Counted from the first letter of the stretch, positions 8,982-17,793 are shown. The stretch is DNA of 64,000 bases from [Mycobacterium] nativiensis (GCF_020172685.1 NZ_CP083986.1:1019760-1083759), one strand, 5' to 3'. Notes: generated by a model from the letters alone, not told the origin. Translations and numbers: made by a program.

Positions 8982-9425
8982 TTCGACGGCGCCACGAAGG
9001 TCGACGGCATCAAACGCCACATCCTCGTCGACACCGCCGGCATCCTCATCGCGGCAACGGTCACCGCCGCTGACGTGCAGGACCGCGCCGCCTTGCCAAC
9101 CCTGCTACGCCAGGCCACACGGATCGCACCGACCATCTCGCACATCCGGCTCGCCAAGGGCTACACCGGCCCCACCGTCGCCGAAGCGGCCACCAAAGCC
9201 GGTGCCAGCGTCGAGATCGTCTCCGGGCCGAAACCCGCAAGCGGGTTCCGGGTCCAGCCACGCCGCTGGCTCGTCGAACGAACTAACGGCTGGATCAACC
9301 ACTGCCGGCGACTCGACCGCTAATACGAGGTCACCCTCGAAGCCCACAAGGGCTTCCCCTACCTCAGCCAGATCGCCCTACTACTACGCCGCCTCGACCG
9401 CAGTCAGTTGTTCGACACGCTTTAG
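8982..9425 (+). pseudogene. IS5-family transposase, C-terminal remnant
   Basis: The frame beginning near FDGATKVDGIKRHILVDT gives the second half of an IS5-type DDE transposase and ends with TAG at 9423-9425, just after the right inverted repeat. The catalytic E is kept in the motif WLVERTNGW, but the segment that normally has the second catalytic Asp before GYTG reads LAKGYTG, and an in-frame TAA at about 9321 interrupts RRLDR*YEV where family members read through. The N-terminal half is absent. The piece is therefore inactive. Confidence 0.8.
9407..9423 (-). repeat. right terminal inverted repeat
   Basis: GTTGTTCGACACGCTTT, the exact inverted copy of 7419-7435; followed by A then GGCTCC, outside the element. 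Confidence 0.85.
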
Positions 9426-9432
9426 GCTCCAG

Positions 9433-9990
9433 CTACGAATGTTCGGCCGGCGGGGTGTTGACCAGCAGCGGATCGGGGTTGCTGGACATCTTGAGCAGCC
9501 CGCGCACCCCGCGGATCACCAGCGGCCAGTTGCGCGGGTCGCGCAGGTTGAGCCCGCCGATGAGCTGCTTGAGCATCGACAGCGTGTCGAAGTAGATCCG
9601 CTCGGCGACCAGCTTCTCATCCTGGTCGAAGACGAAGTAGGCCGTCATTCGGGTGCGGTGCCGCGATCCGGTGGCCGGTATGCCGCCCAACGGTCCCAGA
9701 TGTGTTCCGAGGAGCCAGAACTCGACGATCACGGCGTCAACGCTGTGGCGTAGCGCGATGATCTCGTGGTCCTGGTCGGGAAATGCGATGCGGGTGTCCC
9801 GGTAGTAGTTGCGGACTTCGGCGTCCCCATCGTGCACGGTCAGGGTGGGGATGATCTCGTAGTGCGGGTGGGGAAACGTGGCCAGCACGTCGTCCCAGTC
9901 CTGGCGCACCTCGTCGTGGAAGTGATCGAGGACGAGTTTCTCGCGCGCCCGCAACACGTCCGCGGGCGGAATGGTGAAGCGGTCGGTCAT
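9433..9990 (-). CDS. SnoaL/NTF2-like protein
   Basis: A 185-residue protein with an NTF2-like cone fold pattern: an N-terminal helix (VLRAREKLVLDHFH), HYEIIPTLTVHDGDAEVRNYYRDTRIAFPDQDHEII as the central part, then strands with HRTRMTAYFVFDQDEKLVAERIYFD. This arrangement is common in SnoaL-like polyketide-cyclase relatives, which bind or isomerise hydrophobic ring compounds, but no specific catalytic set is recognisable. The ATG at 9990 has GAGGATG-type spacing (AGGAGG on the minus strand just upstream). It ends 8 bp from the mobile unit, so downstream sequence has been interrupted. It is divergent from the membrane protein at 10089. Confidence 0.75.
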   Translation of the reverse strand: MTDRFTIPPADVLRAREKLVLDHFHDEVRQDWDDVLATFPHPHYEIIPTLTVHDGDAEVRNYYRDTRIAFPDQDHEIIALRHSVDAVIVEFWLLGTHLGPLGGIPATGSRHRTRMTAYFVFDQDEKLVAERIYFDTLSMLKQLIGGLNLRDPRNWPLVIRGVRGLLKMSSNPDPLLVNTPPAEHS

Positions 9991-10088
9991 GACATCCTCC
10001 TACCAATTGGGAAATGACTCCGAAGGCGGCACGTCGTCCGTTGACCAACTCCGTGTCACAAACTCGCCCGCTGCGTCGTCCATACAGC

Positions 10089-10505
10089 ATGAACCTCATC
10101 GTGCATCGCCTTTGCCTGATCCTCTTGACCATCGTCGGACTCAGCCTCGGAGTGTGGGCATACTTCGCTCCGCTGAATTGGTACAGCACCTTCCCCGGTA
10201 TGGGCATGAGCTGGTTGCCGGTGCTGGGTCCGTACAACGAGCATTTCGTGAAGGATGTCGGGGCCATGTTCTTCGCCCTCGGGGCGCTCAGCGCCCTGGC
10301 GGTGTACTACCTGGCCAACCGCCCTGTCGTGGTTATCACCGCCGTGAGCTGGTCGATTTTCAATGCGCTGCACCTGATCTACCACATCCCGATGCTGCAC
10401 ATGTACGGCCCACGTGACCTGGTGCTCAACGCCATCAGCCTCAGCCTGATCCTGGTGGTCTCACTTGCGCTGCTCGTTCCCGCGCGCAGTCCCGAACGGG
10501 GATAG
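10089..10505 (+). CDS. small four-helix membrane protein
   Basis: A 138-residue hydrophobic protein. I use ATG 10089 because membrane homology starts there; the frame runs further upstream without hydrophobic content. Four hydrophobic segments are visible: LCLILLTIVGLSLGVWAYF, GAMFFALGALSALAVYYLA, VVVITAVSWSIFNALHLIY and NAISLSLILVVSLALLVP. Between the first two is an exposed loop (NWYSTFPGMGMSWLPVLGPYNEHFVKDVG) of the type seen in DUF4345-like or DoxX-like small membrane proteins. Function unknown. It ends 70 bp before the GMC oxidoreductase and may be its co-transcribed neighbour. Confidence 0.7.
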   Translation: MNLIVHRLCLILLTIVGLSLGVWAYFAPLNWYSTFPGMGMSWLPVLGPYNEHFVKDVGAMFFALGALSALAVYYLANRPVVVITAVSWSIFNALHLIYHIPMLHMYGPRDLVLNAISLSLILVVSLALLVPARSPERG

Positions 10506-10575
10506 CTGCCCGGCGACGTGCTTGACTACGGCATACGCCCGCGCCCGCTTCGGGCGACCGCACCAGGAGCCCCGC

Positions 10576-12249
10576 ATGACCTATGACTACGACGTTGTTG
10601 TGATCGGTTCGGGATTCGGCGGCAGCGTCGCGGCGCTGCGGCTGACCGAGAAGGGGTACCGGGTCGGCGTGCTGGACATGGGCCGGCGGTGGGCGCTCAC
10701 CGACTTCCCGCCCAACAACTGGCATGTCCGCAAGGCCATGTGGGCGCCGAAACTGGGCTGCTTCGGCCCGCAACGACTGACCGTGCTGGGCAAGACGTTC
10801 ATCGCCAGCGCGGTCGGCGTCGGCGGCGGCTCGTTGATCTACGGCAACACCCTCTACGAGCCGTTGGAGCGGTTCTACACCGACCCGCAGTGGGCGCACA
10901 TCACCGACTGGAAATCCGAGCTCGCGCCGTATTACGAGCAGGCCCGCCGGATGCTCGGGGTGACGCCCACCCCGCACACCACCCCGGCCGACGAGGTACT
11001 GCTGGCGGTGGCCCGCGATCTTGGGGTCGAAGACACCTACCACCCCACCAACGTCGGGGTGTTCTTCGGCGACGAGCCCGGCAAGACCGTCCCGGATCCG
11101 TTCTTCGGCGGGGCCGGCCCGGACCGCACCGGCTGCATCGGTTGCGCGCAGTGCTTCACCGGCTGCCCGCACAACGCCAAGAACACCACCGAGACCAACT
11201 ACCTGTATCTGGCCGAGCACGCCGGCGCTCAGATCCATCCGCTGACCATGGTCACCGATGTCCGGCCACAGGGCGACGGCTATGTGGTCAGCACGGTGCG
11301 CACCGGCCGGTGGTTGCGCAAGCACAAGCGGGATATCACGGCGGGCCAGGTGGTGTTCGCCGCGGCGTCGCTGGGCACCCAACGGCTGCTGCACAAGCTG
11401 CGCGACACCGGATCACTGCCGCAGCTCTCACCGCGCTTGGGTGAGTTGACCCGCACCAACTCCGAAGAGGTGCCGGTCGTGTTGGCGCCCGACCGGGACG
11501 ACTTCGCCCAGGGGGTGGCGATCACCTCGTCGATCCACCCGGAGGCCAACACCCACGTCGAGGTATGCCGCTACGGCAAGGGATCCAACCTGTTGTCGAT
11601 GATGGGCACTCATCTGATCGACGGCGGCCCATGGCGTTTCGCGCGGCTGCTGCTGACCATCCTGCGGCACCCGGGGCTGCTGTTGCGAAGCCTGTTCCCG
11701 CGCGGTGCCTCGGAACATTCGATCATCATTCTGGTGATGCAGTCACTGGACAACTCGTTGACCACCTACCGCCGCCGCGGCCTGCTGGGCACCCGGATGA
11801 CCACGAAACAGGGTGCGGGGGAGCCCAACCCGGACTGGATCCCGATCGCCCACGACGTCGCACGACGGATGGCCGAGAAGGTCGGCGGTGTCGCCGGCGG
11901 CACTTACCTGGACGCGCTCAACATCCCGTTGACCGCACATTTCATCGGCGGCTGCCCGATCGGTGAATCCGCCGACGCCGGCGTCATCGACCCCTACCAG
12001 CGGGCCTACGGACATCCCGGAATCCACGTCGTCGACGGTTCGGCGATCACCGCCAACCTGGGCGTCAACCCGTCGTTCACCATCACCGCGCAAGCCGAAC
12101 GGGCCATGGCGTTCTGGCCCAACAACGGTGAGCCGGATTCCCGTCCGCCGCTCGGGAAGCCCTATCGGCGTATCCCGCCGGTGTTTCCGCAACACCCGAC
12201 GGTGCCCGACAGCGCGCCCGGTGCGCTGCGGTTGCCGCTATCGCCATGA
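10576..12249 (+). CDS. GMC-family oxidoreductase, cholesterol-oxidase (ChoD)-like
   Basis: A 557-residue flavoprotein starting at ATG 10576. The N-terminus has the FAD-binding fold (VVVIGSGFGGSVAALRLTEKG), then GVGGGSLIYGNTLY and, near residue 190, the cysteine-rich GCIGCAQCFTGCPHNAKNT typical of this GMC branch. The C-terminus has PLTAHFIGGCPIG and NLGVNPSFTITAQAERA, which carry the usual His and Asn of the active site. Layout and wording closely follow M. tuberculosis ChoD (Rv3409c, 578 residues), so oxidation of a sterol or other bulky alcohol is plausible. Since mycobacteria often have several such paralogues I do not give the symbol. Confidence 0.85.
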   Translation: MTYDYDVVVIGSGFGGSVAALRLTEKGYRVGVLDMGRRWALTDFPPNNWHVRKAMWAPKLGCFGPQRLTVLGKTFIASAVGVGGGSLIYGNTLYEPLERFYTDPQWAHITDWKSELAPYYEQARRMLGVTPTPHTTPADEVLLAVARDLGVEDTYHPTNVGVFFGDEPGKTVPDPFFGGAGPDRTGCIGCAQCFTGCPHNAKNTTETNYLYLAEHAGAQIHPLTMVTDVRPQGDGYVVSTVRTGRWLRKHKRDITAGQVVFAAASLGTQRLLHKLRDTGSLPQLSPRLGELTRTNSEEVPVVLAPDRDDFAQGVAITSSIHPEANTHVEVCRYGKGSNLLSMMGTHLIDGGPWRFARLLLTILRHPGLLLRSLFPRGASEHSIIILVMQSLDNSLTTYRRRGLLGTRMTTKQGAGEPNPDWIPIAHDVARRMAEKVGGVAGGTYLDALNIPLTAHFIGGCPIGESADAGVIDPYQRAYGHPGIHVVDGSAITANLGVNPSFTITAQAERAMAFWPNNGEPDSRPPLGKPYRRIPPVFPQHPTVPDSAPGALRLPLSP

Positions 12250-12523
12250 AGCCGAATGAGGATGCCCGCGGCTGAGTCGCGCCGGAGTCGTTGATATCGG
12301 CTGATCGAGTCGGGCCACGTCCGGCGCGAAGCGCACGAGTCCGATCGTCGCAAGGTGAACTGCGCTATGCCCAAAGAGGTCTGGATACCGCCAGCGCCTT
12401 CTTCAGCCCGCTGCACAAACACACCCATCGGACGATGGCGGCCGAGTTGGACCTGACCTGAACCGTTTCCCGCCCGAGCAGCATTGCGATGCGCCGTCGA
12501 CGCTGGGCCGTCATCCTGGCGCC

Positions 12524-12991
12524 GTGCCGACGTTCTCCGAGGTGTCCCGTGAAAAATATCTGCTGCTGACCACGTTCACCAAGGACGGCAGGGCCAAGCC
12601 GACCGCGGTGTGGGGAGTGCCCGACGGCGACAAACTACTGGTGATCACCGACGACGGTTCGTGGAAGACCAAGCGGATCCGCAACACCCCGCGGGTGACC
12701 ATCCAGAATTGCGGCGCGCTGGGCGCCCCGAAAGGTGAGCCGGTCGAAGCGGTGGCCAGAGTGCTGCCCAAGAGCGAGACCAGGCGGGTCTACGACGCGG
12801 TCGTCAAGCGCTACTGGTGGCATGCGTGGTGGTTCGTGCCGCACTCGATCGTGCGGGGCGGCATCGACAAGGTTCACATCGGCTTGGAGATCACTCCGCG
12901 GCTTCGTAGCCCGCGCGGGGCAACCGGTCCGCAGGCAGGATGGTCAGATGCCGACCTTGCTGTGGTTTCGCCGCGACCTGCGAGTCGGTGA
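12524..12991 (+). CDS. PPOX-class (probable F420-dependent) oxidoreductase
   Basis: A 155-residue protein of the split-barrel flavin/F420 reductase fold. It has EKYLLLTTFTKDGRAKPTAVWGVPDGDKLLVITD, WKTKRIRNTPRVTIQNCGALG and EPVEAVARVL, the pattern of mycobacterial PPOX proteins that bind F420 or FMN. Start is GTG 12524. The last 44 bases overlap the photolyase gene in another frame, so the two are likely one transcript. The C-terminal 25 residues, in the overlap, are not conserved-looking. Substrate unknown. Confidence 0.78.
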   Translation: MPTFSEVSREKYLLLTTFTKDGRAKPTAVWGVPDGDKLLVITDDGSWKTKRIRNTPRVTIQNCGALGAPKGEPVEAVARVLPKSETRRVYDAVVKRYWWHAWWFVPHSIVRGGIDKVHIGLEITPRLRSPRGATGPQAGWSDADLAVVSPRPASR

Positions 12992-14315
12992 TCTGCCGTC
13001 GCTGTCGGCTGCGGTGGCCGATGACGCCGAAGTCCTGGCCTGCTTCGTGCTGGATCCACGGTTGGAGTCGTCATCGGGTCAGCGCCGACTGCAGTTCCTC
13101 GGTGACTGTCTGCGGCAACTGCGTGATGATCTCGGTGGCCGGCTGCTGATCACCCGCGGGTTGGCGCACCAGCGGATCCCGCAGCTCGCCCGGGAGATCG
13201 CTGCCTCGGCTGTGCACGTGTCGGGTGATTTCACCCCGTTCGGGCGGCGGCGTGACCAGCAGGTGCAGGTTGCGCTCGGTGGTGTGCCGCTGGTGTCCAC
13301 CGGTTCGCCCTATTTGATCTCGCCCGGGCGTCTCGTGAAAGACGACGGCAGCCCGTATCGCGTGTTCACTCCGTTCTTTCGGCGGTGGCGCGAACACGGC
13401 TGGCGTCTGCCCGCCTCCTCCGGCCCCGAATCCGCGCAATGGATCGACCCGTCAGAACTGTCCGATTCCGATCCAGCGGAGGTCCCCGACCTCGGTGTCA
13501 ACCTCGAGTTCCCCGCCGGGGAGTCCGCAGCACTGCAGCACTGGAAAGCTTTTGTGGACGCTCGATCGGACCGCTACGAGTCGGACCGTGACCGACCCGA
13601 TCGCGACGGCGGCAGTCGGATGTCGGCCTATTTGAAGTTCGGCAACATCCATCCGCGCACCATGGCAGTCGACCTTGACGCGCGACACCCCGGTCGGGCA
13701 GCGTACTTGCGGCAGTTGGCTTTCCGAGACTTCTATGCCGCGGTGCTGCATCACTGGCCGCGCAGTGCCTGGGCCAATTGGAATCAGGATTTCGACTCGA
13801 TCCAGACTGATACCGATGCCGAGGCGAAACGTCAGTTCGAGCGGTGGAAGACCGGGCAGACCGGCTTTCCGATCGTCGATGCGGGGATGCGTGAACTGAG
13901 CGCCACCGGATTCATGCACAACCGAGTGCGGATGATCGTGGCGTCGTTCCTCGTCAAAGACCTGCATCTGCCCTGGCAGTGGGGAGCGCGCTGGTTCTTG
14001 GATCAGTTGGTCGATGGCGATATGGCCAACAATCAGCATGGCTGGCAGTGGGCCGCGGGATGCGGCACCGATGCGGCGCCGTATTTCCGCGTCTTCAACC
14101 CGACGCTGCAGGGCGCCAAGTTCGACCCCGACGGCGGTTACGTGCGCCGCTGGGTTCCGGAGTTGGCTGATGTCGAAGACCCCCACCTGGCGAAGGGGAC
14201 TCGGCCGCGGGATTATCCGGCGCCGATCGTGGATCACCGCGACGAGCGTGTGGAGGCGCTGCGCCGGTATGGGGAGATCAGCGGCCCAGGTCGCCGGCCC
14301 CGCCCGGCCACGTGA
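12948..14315 (+). CDS. phrB: deoxyribodipyrimidine photolyase
   Basis: A 455-residue protein starting at ATG 12948 with AGGCAGGA eight bases upstream. The N-terminal domain (LLWFRRDLRVGDLPSL) binds the antenna cofactor; the C-terminal FAD domain has SRMSAYLKFGNIHPR, RDFYAAVLHHW, FPIVDAGMRELSATGFMHNRVRMIVASFLVKDL and DGDMANNQHGWQWAAGCGTDAAPYFRVFNP, all typical of class I CPD photolyases, including the tryptophans of the electron-transfer chain. It repairs UV-induced cyclobutane dimers with blue light. It overlaps the PPOX gene and is followed by tspO after 60 bp; because mycobacteria make F0/F420, a deazaflavin antenna is possible but not shown. Confidence 0.93.
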   Translation: MPTLLWFRRDLRVGDLPSLSAAVADDAEVLACFVLDPRLESSSGQRRLQFLGDCLRQLRDDLGGRLLITRGLAHQRIPQLAREIAASAVHVSGDFTPFGRRRDQQVQVALGGVPLVSTGSPYLISPGRLVKDDGSPYRVFTPFFRRWREHGWRLPASSGPESAQWIDPSELSDSDPAEVPDLGVNLEFPAGESAALQHWKAFVDARSDRYESDRDRPDRDGGSRMSAYLKFGNIHPRTMAVDLDARHPGRAAYLRQLAFRDFYAAVLHHWPRSAWANWNQDFDSIQTDTDAEAKRQFERWKTGQTGFPIVDAGMRELSATGFMHNRVRMIVASFLVKDLHLPWQWGARWFLDQLVDGDMANNQHGWQWAAGCGTDAAPYFRVFNPTLQGAKFDPDGGYVRRWVPELADVEDPHLAKGTRPRDYPAPIVDHRDERVEALRRYGEISGPGRRPRPAT

Positions 14316-14375
14316 ATGCCGAATGCCGACTTTTTCATAGAATGATAATTGATCGAATGAATGAAAGGGGGGAAC

Positions 14376-14864
14376 GTGCGTCTATCCACTCTGCTCGGCA
14401 CCGGTGCCGCAGTCGCCGTCACGGCGGTCACCGGGGCCGTCGCGACCACACCGGAGGTCGAAAGCGGTTGGTATGAGCAGCTGCGAAAGCCTCCATATCA
14501 ACCGCCCCGCCAAGTTTTCCCGGTGGTTTGGCCCGCGCTCTACGCCGACGTCGCGGTCGTCTCGGCATCCACGATCGATCGATTGAACGCCCAAGGCGAG
14601 TACAAGAAGCGCGCGGCGTATCAGGCCGCGCTGTTGATCAATCTCGCGCTCAACGCCGGCTGGTCGTGGCTGTTCTTCAACCGGCGTCGCTTCGGGTCGT
14701 CGACGCTGCTCAGTGCCGCTCTGACCGTGAGCAGTGCCGACCTGACCCGCCGGGCGGTCGGTGTTGAAGGCGGGCGCGCCCTGCCGCTGGCGCTGTATCC
14801 GCTGTGGTGTGCATTCGCCACCGTGCTGTGTGGCCACATCGCGATACTCAATCGCCGGCGGTAG
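14376..14864 (+). CDS. TspO/MBR-family tryptophan-rich membrane protein
   Basis: A 162-residue five-helix membrane protein. I choose GTG 14376 because AAAGGGGGG sits right in front of it; ATG 14361 in frame lacks a binding site. The signature WYEQLRKPPYQPPRQVFPVVWPALYADV at about residues 33-60 and the later LNAGWSWLFFNRRRFG are diagnostic for the TspO/peripheral benzodiazepine receptor family, which binds porphyrins and related molecules and responds to oxidative or light stress. Standing next to the photolyase, a link to light damage is plausible. The last 17 bases overlap the convergent TIGR01777 gene. Confidence 0.9.
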   Translation: MRLSTLLGTGAAVAVTAVTGAVATTPEVESGWYEQLRKPPYQPPRQVFPVVWPALYADVAVVSASTIDRLNAQGEYKKRAAYQAALLINLALNAGWSWLFFNRRRFGSSTLLSAALTVSSADLTRRAVGVEGGRALPLALYPLWCAFATVLCGHIAILNRRR

Positions 14865-16233
14865 CACCGGTCGTACCGCCGACGGTCGGGCTACGGCCCA
14901 ACAGGTGGCGTAGCAGGGGTTCGAGTTCGGGCATCCGGAACTGATGATCCACATCGTGCAGCCGCCCCGGCAGCACTCGCTGGCTCGCGCAGGCCAGTTC
15001 TCGAGCGCCCTGCTCACCGAGCAGCAGTCGTGGCCCCAGTCGCGGCACGGGCAGGATCGCGGGCCGGCGCAGCACGCGCCCGAGGGCGGCCGTGTATTCG
15101 CTGTTGCGCACCGGATTCGGGGACACGGCGTTGACAGCCCCCGAAAGTCCGGTGTCCCACAGGGCCCGGTGATAGATGTCGATCAAGTCGTCGATCCCGA
15201 TCCACGACAGCCATTGTCGGCCATCTCCGAGCCGACCGCCCAGCCCCGCGGCGAACAGTGGGCGCATCAGCCGCAGTGTCCCGCCTCGCGGCGACTGCAC
15301 AATGCCGGTGCGGACCCGAACGACACGCGTCCCGGTCTGCTCCGCCGGCGCGAGGGCCCCTTCCCAGTCGGCGACCAGATCGGCCAGATAGCCGTCGCCG
15401 CGTTCACTGTCCTCGGTGAGGACATCGTCGCCGCGGTCGTAGCCGTAATAGCCGACCGCCGAGGCGCAGATCAAGGTGGTAGGCCCAGTCTCGGCGACCA
15501 GCTCGGCGAGCTTGCGCGTCGGACCGATTCTGCTCTCGCGGATCGCGCGGCGATGCTGGTCGGTGAAGCGTCCCGCGATCGAAGCGCCGGCCAGGTGAAT
15601 CACCGCATCAACGCCGGTCAACAGATCACGATCTGGATCGTCGGGATTCCACTGCCGCTCACCGGGATCGGCCGCGGCACGCCGCACCAGCCGGATCACC
15701 CGATGGCCCCCGGTGCTCAAGAACGCCGCCAGTGCCGAACCTACGAGCCCCGATGATCCGCTGATTGCCACCGTAAGCGGCGGTAGGCCATGTTCTTTGG
15801 CGCGCCGGTGCGCTGCAAGGTCATCGGCGAGCTGGCGATGCCGGTAGACGAACATCGGCCGCAGCAGCGCACCGGGAACCGCGGTGTCGACCCGGTCGGT
15901 CATCAGCGTCCGGCCGTCACCGAGATCGTCGAACTCGTGGATGTGTCGCCACGTCATCACCAACCGCGCCGGCAATGACGCCAGGCCTCGGCCGCCGAGC
16001 GTATCGACAAAGCGCCGGGGCGGGTCATAGCCGCCCGCCTGGTGTTCGGCGATCCAGCGAAGCCCACCCGGAAGAGCCAGTTCGGCGGTGCCATCGCGCA
16101 GCGAAGCAGCTTCGCTACGCAAGTGCATCGGCTGCCACGGCGGGCTCAGCCGAGCGAAGGCCCCCGGCCTGGCATGCCAGGCGAAGACCTCGTCACGCGG
16201 TGCCTCGACCTCGCTGGAGAAGACCAAGCCCAT
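14848..16233 (-). CDS. TIGR01777 SDR protein with N-terminal SRPBCC domain
   Basis: A 461-residue two-domain protein. Residues about 1-150 form an SRPBCC (START-like) domain (VFSSEVEAPRDEVFAWHARPGAFARLSPPWQP). From about residue 152 an extended/atypical SDR domain of the TIGR01777/YfcH group follows: VAISGSSGLVGSALAAFL for NAD(P), VIHLAGASIAGRFT, SAVGYYG and the conserved tail ELACASQRVLPGRL. The family is called nucleoside-diphosphate-sugar epimerase-like but the reaction is unproven. The SRPBCC fusion is the common actinobacterial form. Its 3' end overlaps tspO tail-to-tail by 17 bp. Confidence 0.88.
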   Translation of the reverse strand: MGLVFSSEVEAPRDEVFAWHARPGAFARLSPPWQPMHLRSEAASLRDGTAELALPGGLRWIAEHQAGGYDPPRRFVDTLGGRGLASLPARLVMTWRHIHEFDDLGDGRTLMTDRVDTAVPGALLRPMFVYRHRQLADDLAAHRRAKEHGLPPLTVAISGSSGLVGSALAAFLSTGGHRVIRLVRRAAADPGERQWNPDDPDRDLLTGVDAVIHLAGASIAGRFTDQHRRAIRESRIGPTRKLAELVAETGPTTLICASAVGYYGYDRGDDVLTEDSERGDGYLADLVADWEGALAPAEQTGTRVVRVRTGIVQSPRGGTLRLMRPLFAAGLGGRLGDGRQWLSWIGIDDLIDIYHRALWDTGLSGAVNAVSPNPVRNSEYTAALGRVLRRPAILPVPRLGPRLLLGEQGARELACASQRVLPGRLHDVDHQFRMPELEPLLRHLLGRSPTVGGTTGATAGD

Positions 16234-16272
16234 GTCCCGACGCTACCCGGATCGATCAGGCTGCTGCCGCTG

Positions 16273-17793
16273 CTAGCCGTACTGCTTGCGCAGCTGCGGC
16301 TTGATCACCTTGCCACTGGCATTGCGGGGCAACTCGTCGATGAGCACGAGTTCCTTCGGGTGCTTGTAGCGGGCCAGCCGCTCGTTGAGGAAGGGTTCGA
16401 GGTCCTCCAGTGTCAGCGACTCCCCGGTGGCGATGATGGCCACCGGAACCTCGCCCCACTTGTCGTGCGCGCGCCCGATCACGGCGGCCTCCCGAATGCT
16501 CGGGTGTTCGAACAGCACGTTCTCCACCTCGGCGCAGTAGATGTTCTCGCCGCCGGAGATGATCATGTCCTTCTTGCGGTCGACGACGTAGACGAAGCCC
16601 TCGTCGTCGACGCGTACCAGGTCACCGGAGTGGAACCAGTCGCCCGCGAACGCCTCCGCGGTGGCCTCCGGCTTGTTCCAGTAGCCCTGCATCATGGTCG
16701 GCCCGCGGTAGACGATCTCCCCGATCTCGCCGGGCGCCACATCGTTCATGTTCTCGTCGACCACCCGTGCGGCGATGGTCGGGATCACCGTGCCCACCGA
16801 GCCGAGTTTGCGAATCGCGTCGGCGCCATTGAGCACGCAGGTGATGGGCGACATCTCGGTCTGGCCGAACACCGCGACGTTGAGCGCATCCGGGAACGTC
16901 TCGGCCATGGCGCGCAACACCGTGTCCGACGCGGGCGCGGCGCCCCAGCTGATGACCTCCAGAGCCAGATCCCGTTGCCGCACACTCGGGTCCGCGCAGA
17001 TCACCTGCCACTGCGCCGGCACCAGGAACACCGAGGTGGCCCGCTCGGCCTCCCAGGCGTCGAGCGTGTCGGTGGCGTTGAACGCCCCGAGCGGGTGGAT
17101 CACCGTCTTGGTGCCGAGCAGCAGGTTGGGGGCGATGCTGCCCAGGCCGGCGATGTGGAACATCGGTGCGGCACAGAAGTACACGCTGGCCGGGCTGATC
17201 TGCAGGGCCTGGATGCAGGTCAGCGACTGGGCGTGCAGATTCGAGTGGGACAGGATGGCGCCCTTGGGACTTCCCGTCGTCCCCGACGTGTACATGATCA
17301 GCGCCGGGGTGTCCTCGGCGATATCGACGGGCGGGCACGGGTCCCCGGGTTCGGCGATCAGCGACTCGTAGTCGTCGCCGAGCACCACGGCCACATCGAG
17401 TCCGGGGGAGTTCTTGCGGACCGCGTCGATCAGTGGCGCCAGCAGTCCGTCGGTGATGACGCCCTTGGCGCCGCTGTCGGAGACGATGTAGCTGATCTCG
17501 GGGTCGGTGAGACGGAAGTTGACCGGTACGGCGATGGCCCCCAGGGCGTTGATCGCCAAGGTCGCCTCGATGTATTCGGTGTGATTGAGCATCACGATCA
17601 GGACGCGGTCACCGAAGGAGATGCCGCGCCGGAACAGTGCCCCGGCCAGACGCTGCGAGCGATCGTGCAGCTGTCGCCAGGTGGTGTCGATGCCGCGGCA
17701 GCGGAAGGCAACGCTCTCGGGACGCATCTCGGCGTGGATCGCCACCTGATTCATCCAGTGGTTGCGCCGAGAGCGCAACGGCTGAGCGATCAT
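16273..17793 (-). CDS. acyl-CoA ligase, FadD5-like
   Basis: A 506-residue AMP-forming ligase. The ATP loop is YTSGTTGSPKG near residue 168; WGAAPAS, FGQTEMSP, WFHSGDLVRVDDEGFVYVVDRKKDMIISGGENIY and the C-terminal lysine motif NASGKVIKPQL complete the ANL set, so it should activate a carboxylic acid to its CoA thioester. The text follows M. tuberculosis FadD5 closely from the first 30 residues (RRNHWMNQ) on, but no mce genes are nearby, so it is more likely a paralogue. The ATG at 17793 overlaps the stop of the enoyl-CoA hydratase by 4 bases (ATGA), which suggests translational coupling. Confidence 0.9.
   Translation of the reverse strand: MIAQPLRSRRNHWMNQVAIHAEMRPESVAFRCRGIDTTWRQLHDRSQRLAGALFRRGISFGDRVLIVMLNHTEYIEATLAINALGAIAVPVNFRLTDPEISYIVSDSGAKGVITDGLLAPLIDAVRKNSPGLDVAVVLGDDYESLIAEPGDPCPPVDIAEDTPALIMYTSGTTGSPKGAILSHSNLHAQSLTCIQALQISPASVYFCAAPMFHIAGLGSIAPNLLLGTKTVIHPLGAFNATDTLDAWEAERATSVFLVPAQWQVICADPSVRQRDLALEVISWGAAPASDTVLRAMAETFPDALNVAVFGQTEMSPITCVLNGADAIRKLGSVGTVIPTIAARVVDENMNDVAPGEIGEIVYRGPTMMQGYWNKPEATAEAFAGDWFHSGDLVRVDDEGFVYVVDRKKDMIISGGENIYCAEVENVLFEHPSIREAAVIGRAHDKWGEVPVAIIATGESLTLEDLEPFLNERLARYKHPKELVLIDELPRNASGKVIKPQLRKQYG

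Larger units (their letters stand above)
7419..9423. mobile_element. TIR-bounded composite unit: IS5-type remnant carrying a degenerate tnpB
   Basis: Perfect 17-bp inverted repeats bound the unit: AAAGCGTGTCGAACAAC at 7419-7435 and its reverse complement at 9407-9423. If the repeat is taken from the second base, TA flanks both ends, matching a 2-bp target duplication of the IS427/IS5-type group. Inside lie, from left to right, the tnpB pseudogene on the minus strand and the 3' portion of an IS5-type transposase on the plus strand. The 5' half of the transposase is missing, so a TnpB element either inserted with loss of that half or was captured as cargo. Both genes are broken, so the unit is not expected to move by itself. 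Confidence 0.75.

Noticed and set aside
12250..12523. A short frame ending ELRYAQRGLDTASAFFSPLHKHTHRTMAAELDLT at about 12461
   Set aside because: The last 35 residues look gene-like and could be a remnant of a regulator or enzyme, but there is no plausible start beyond a TTG at about 12290 and no family match; too weak to annotate.
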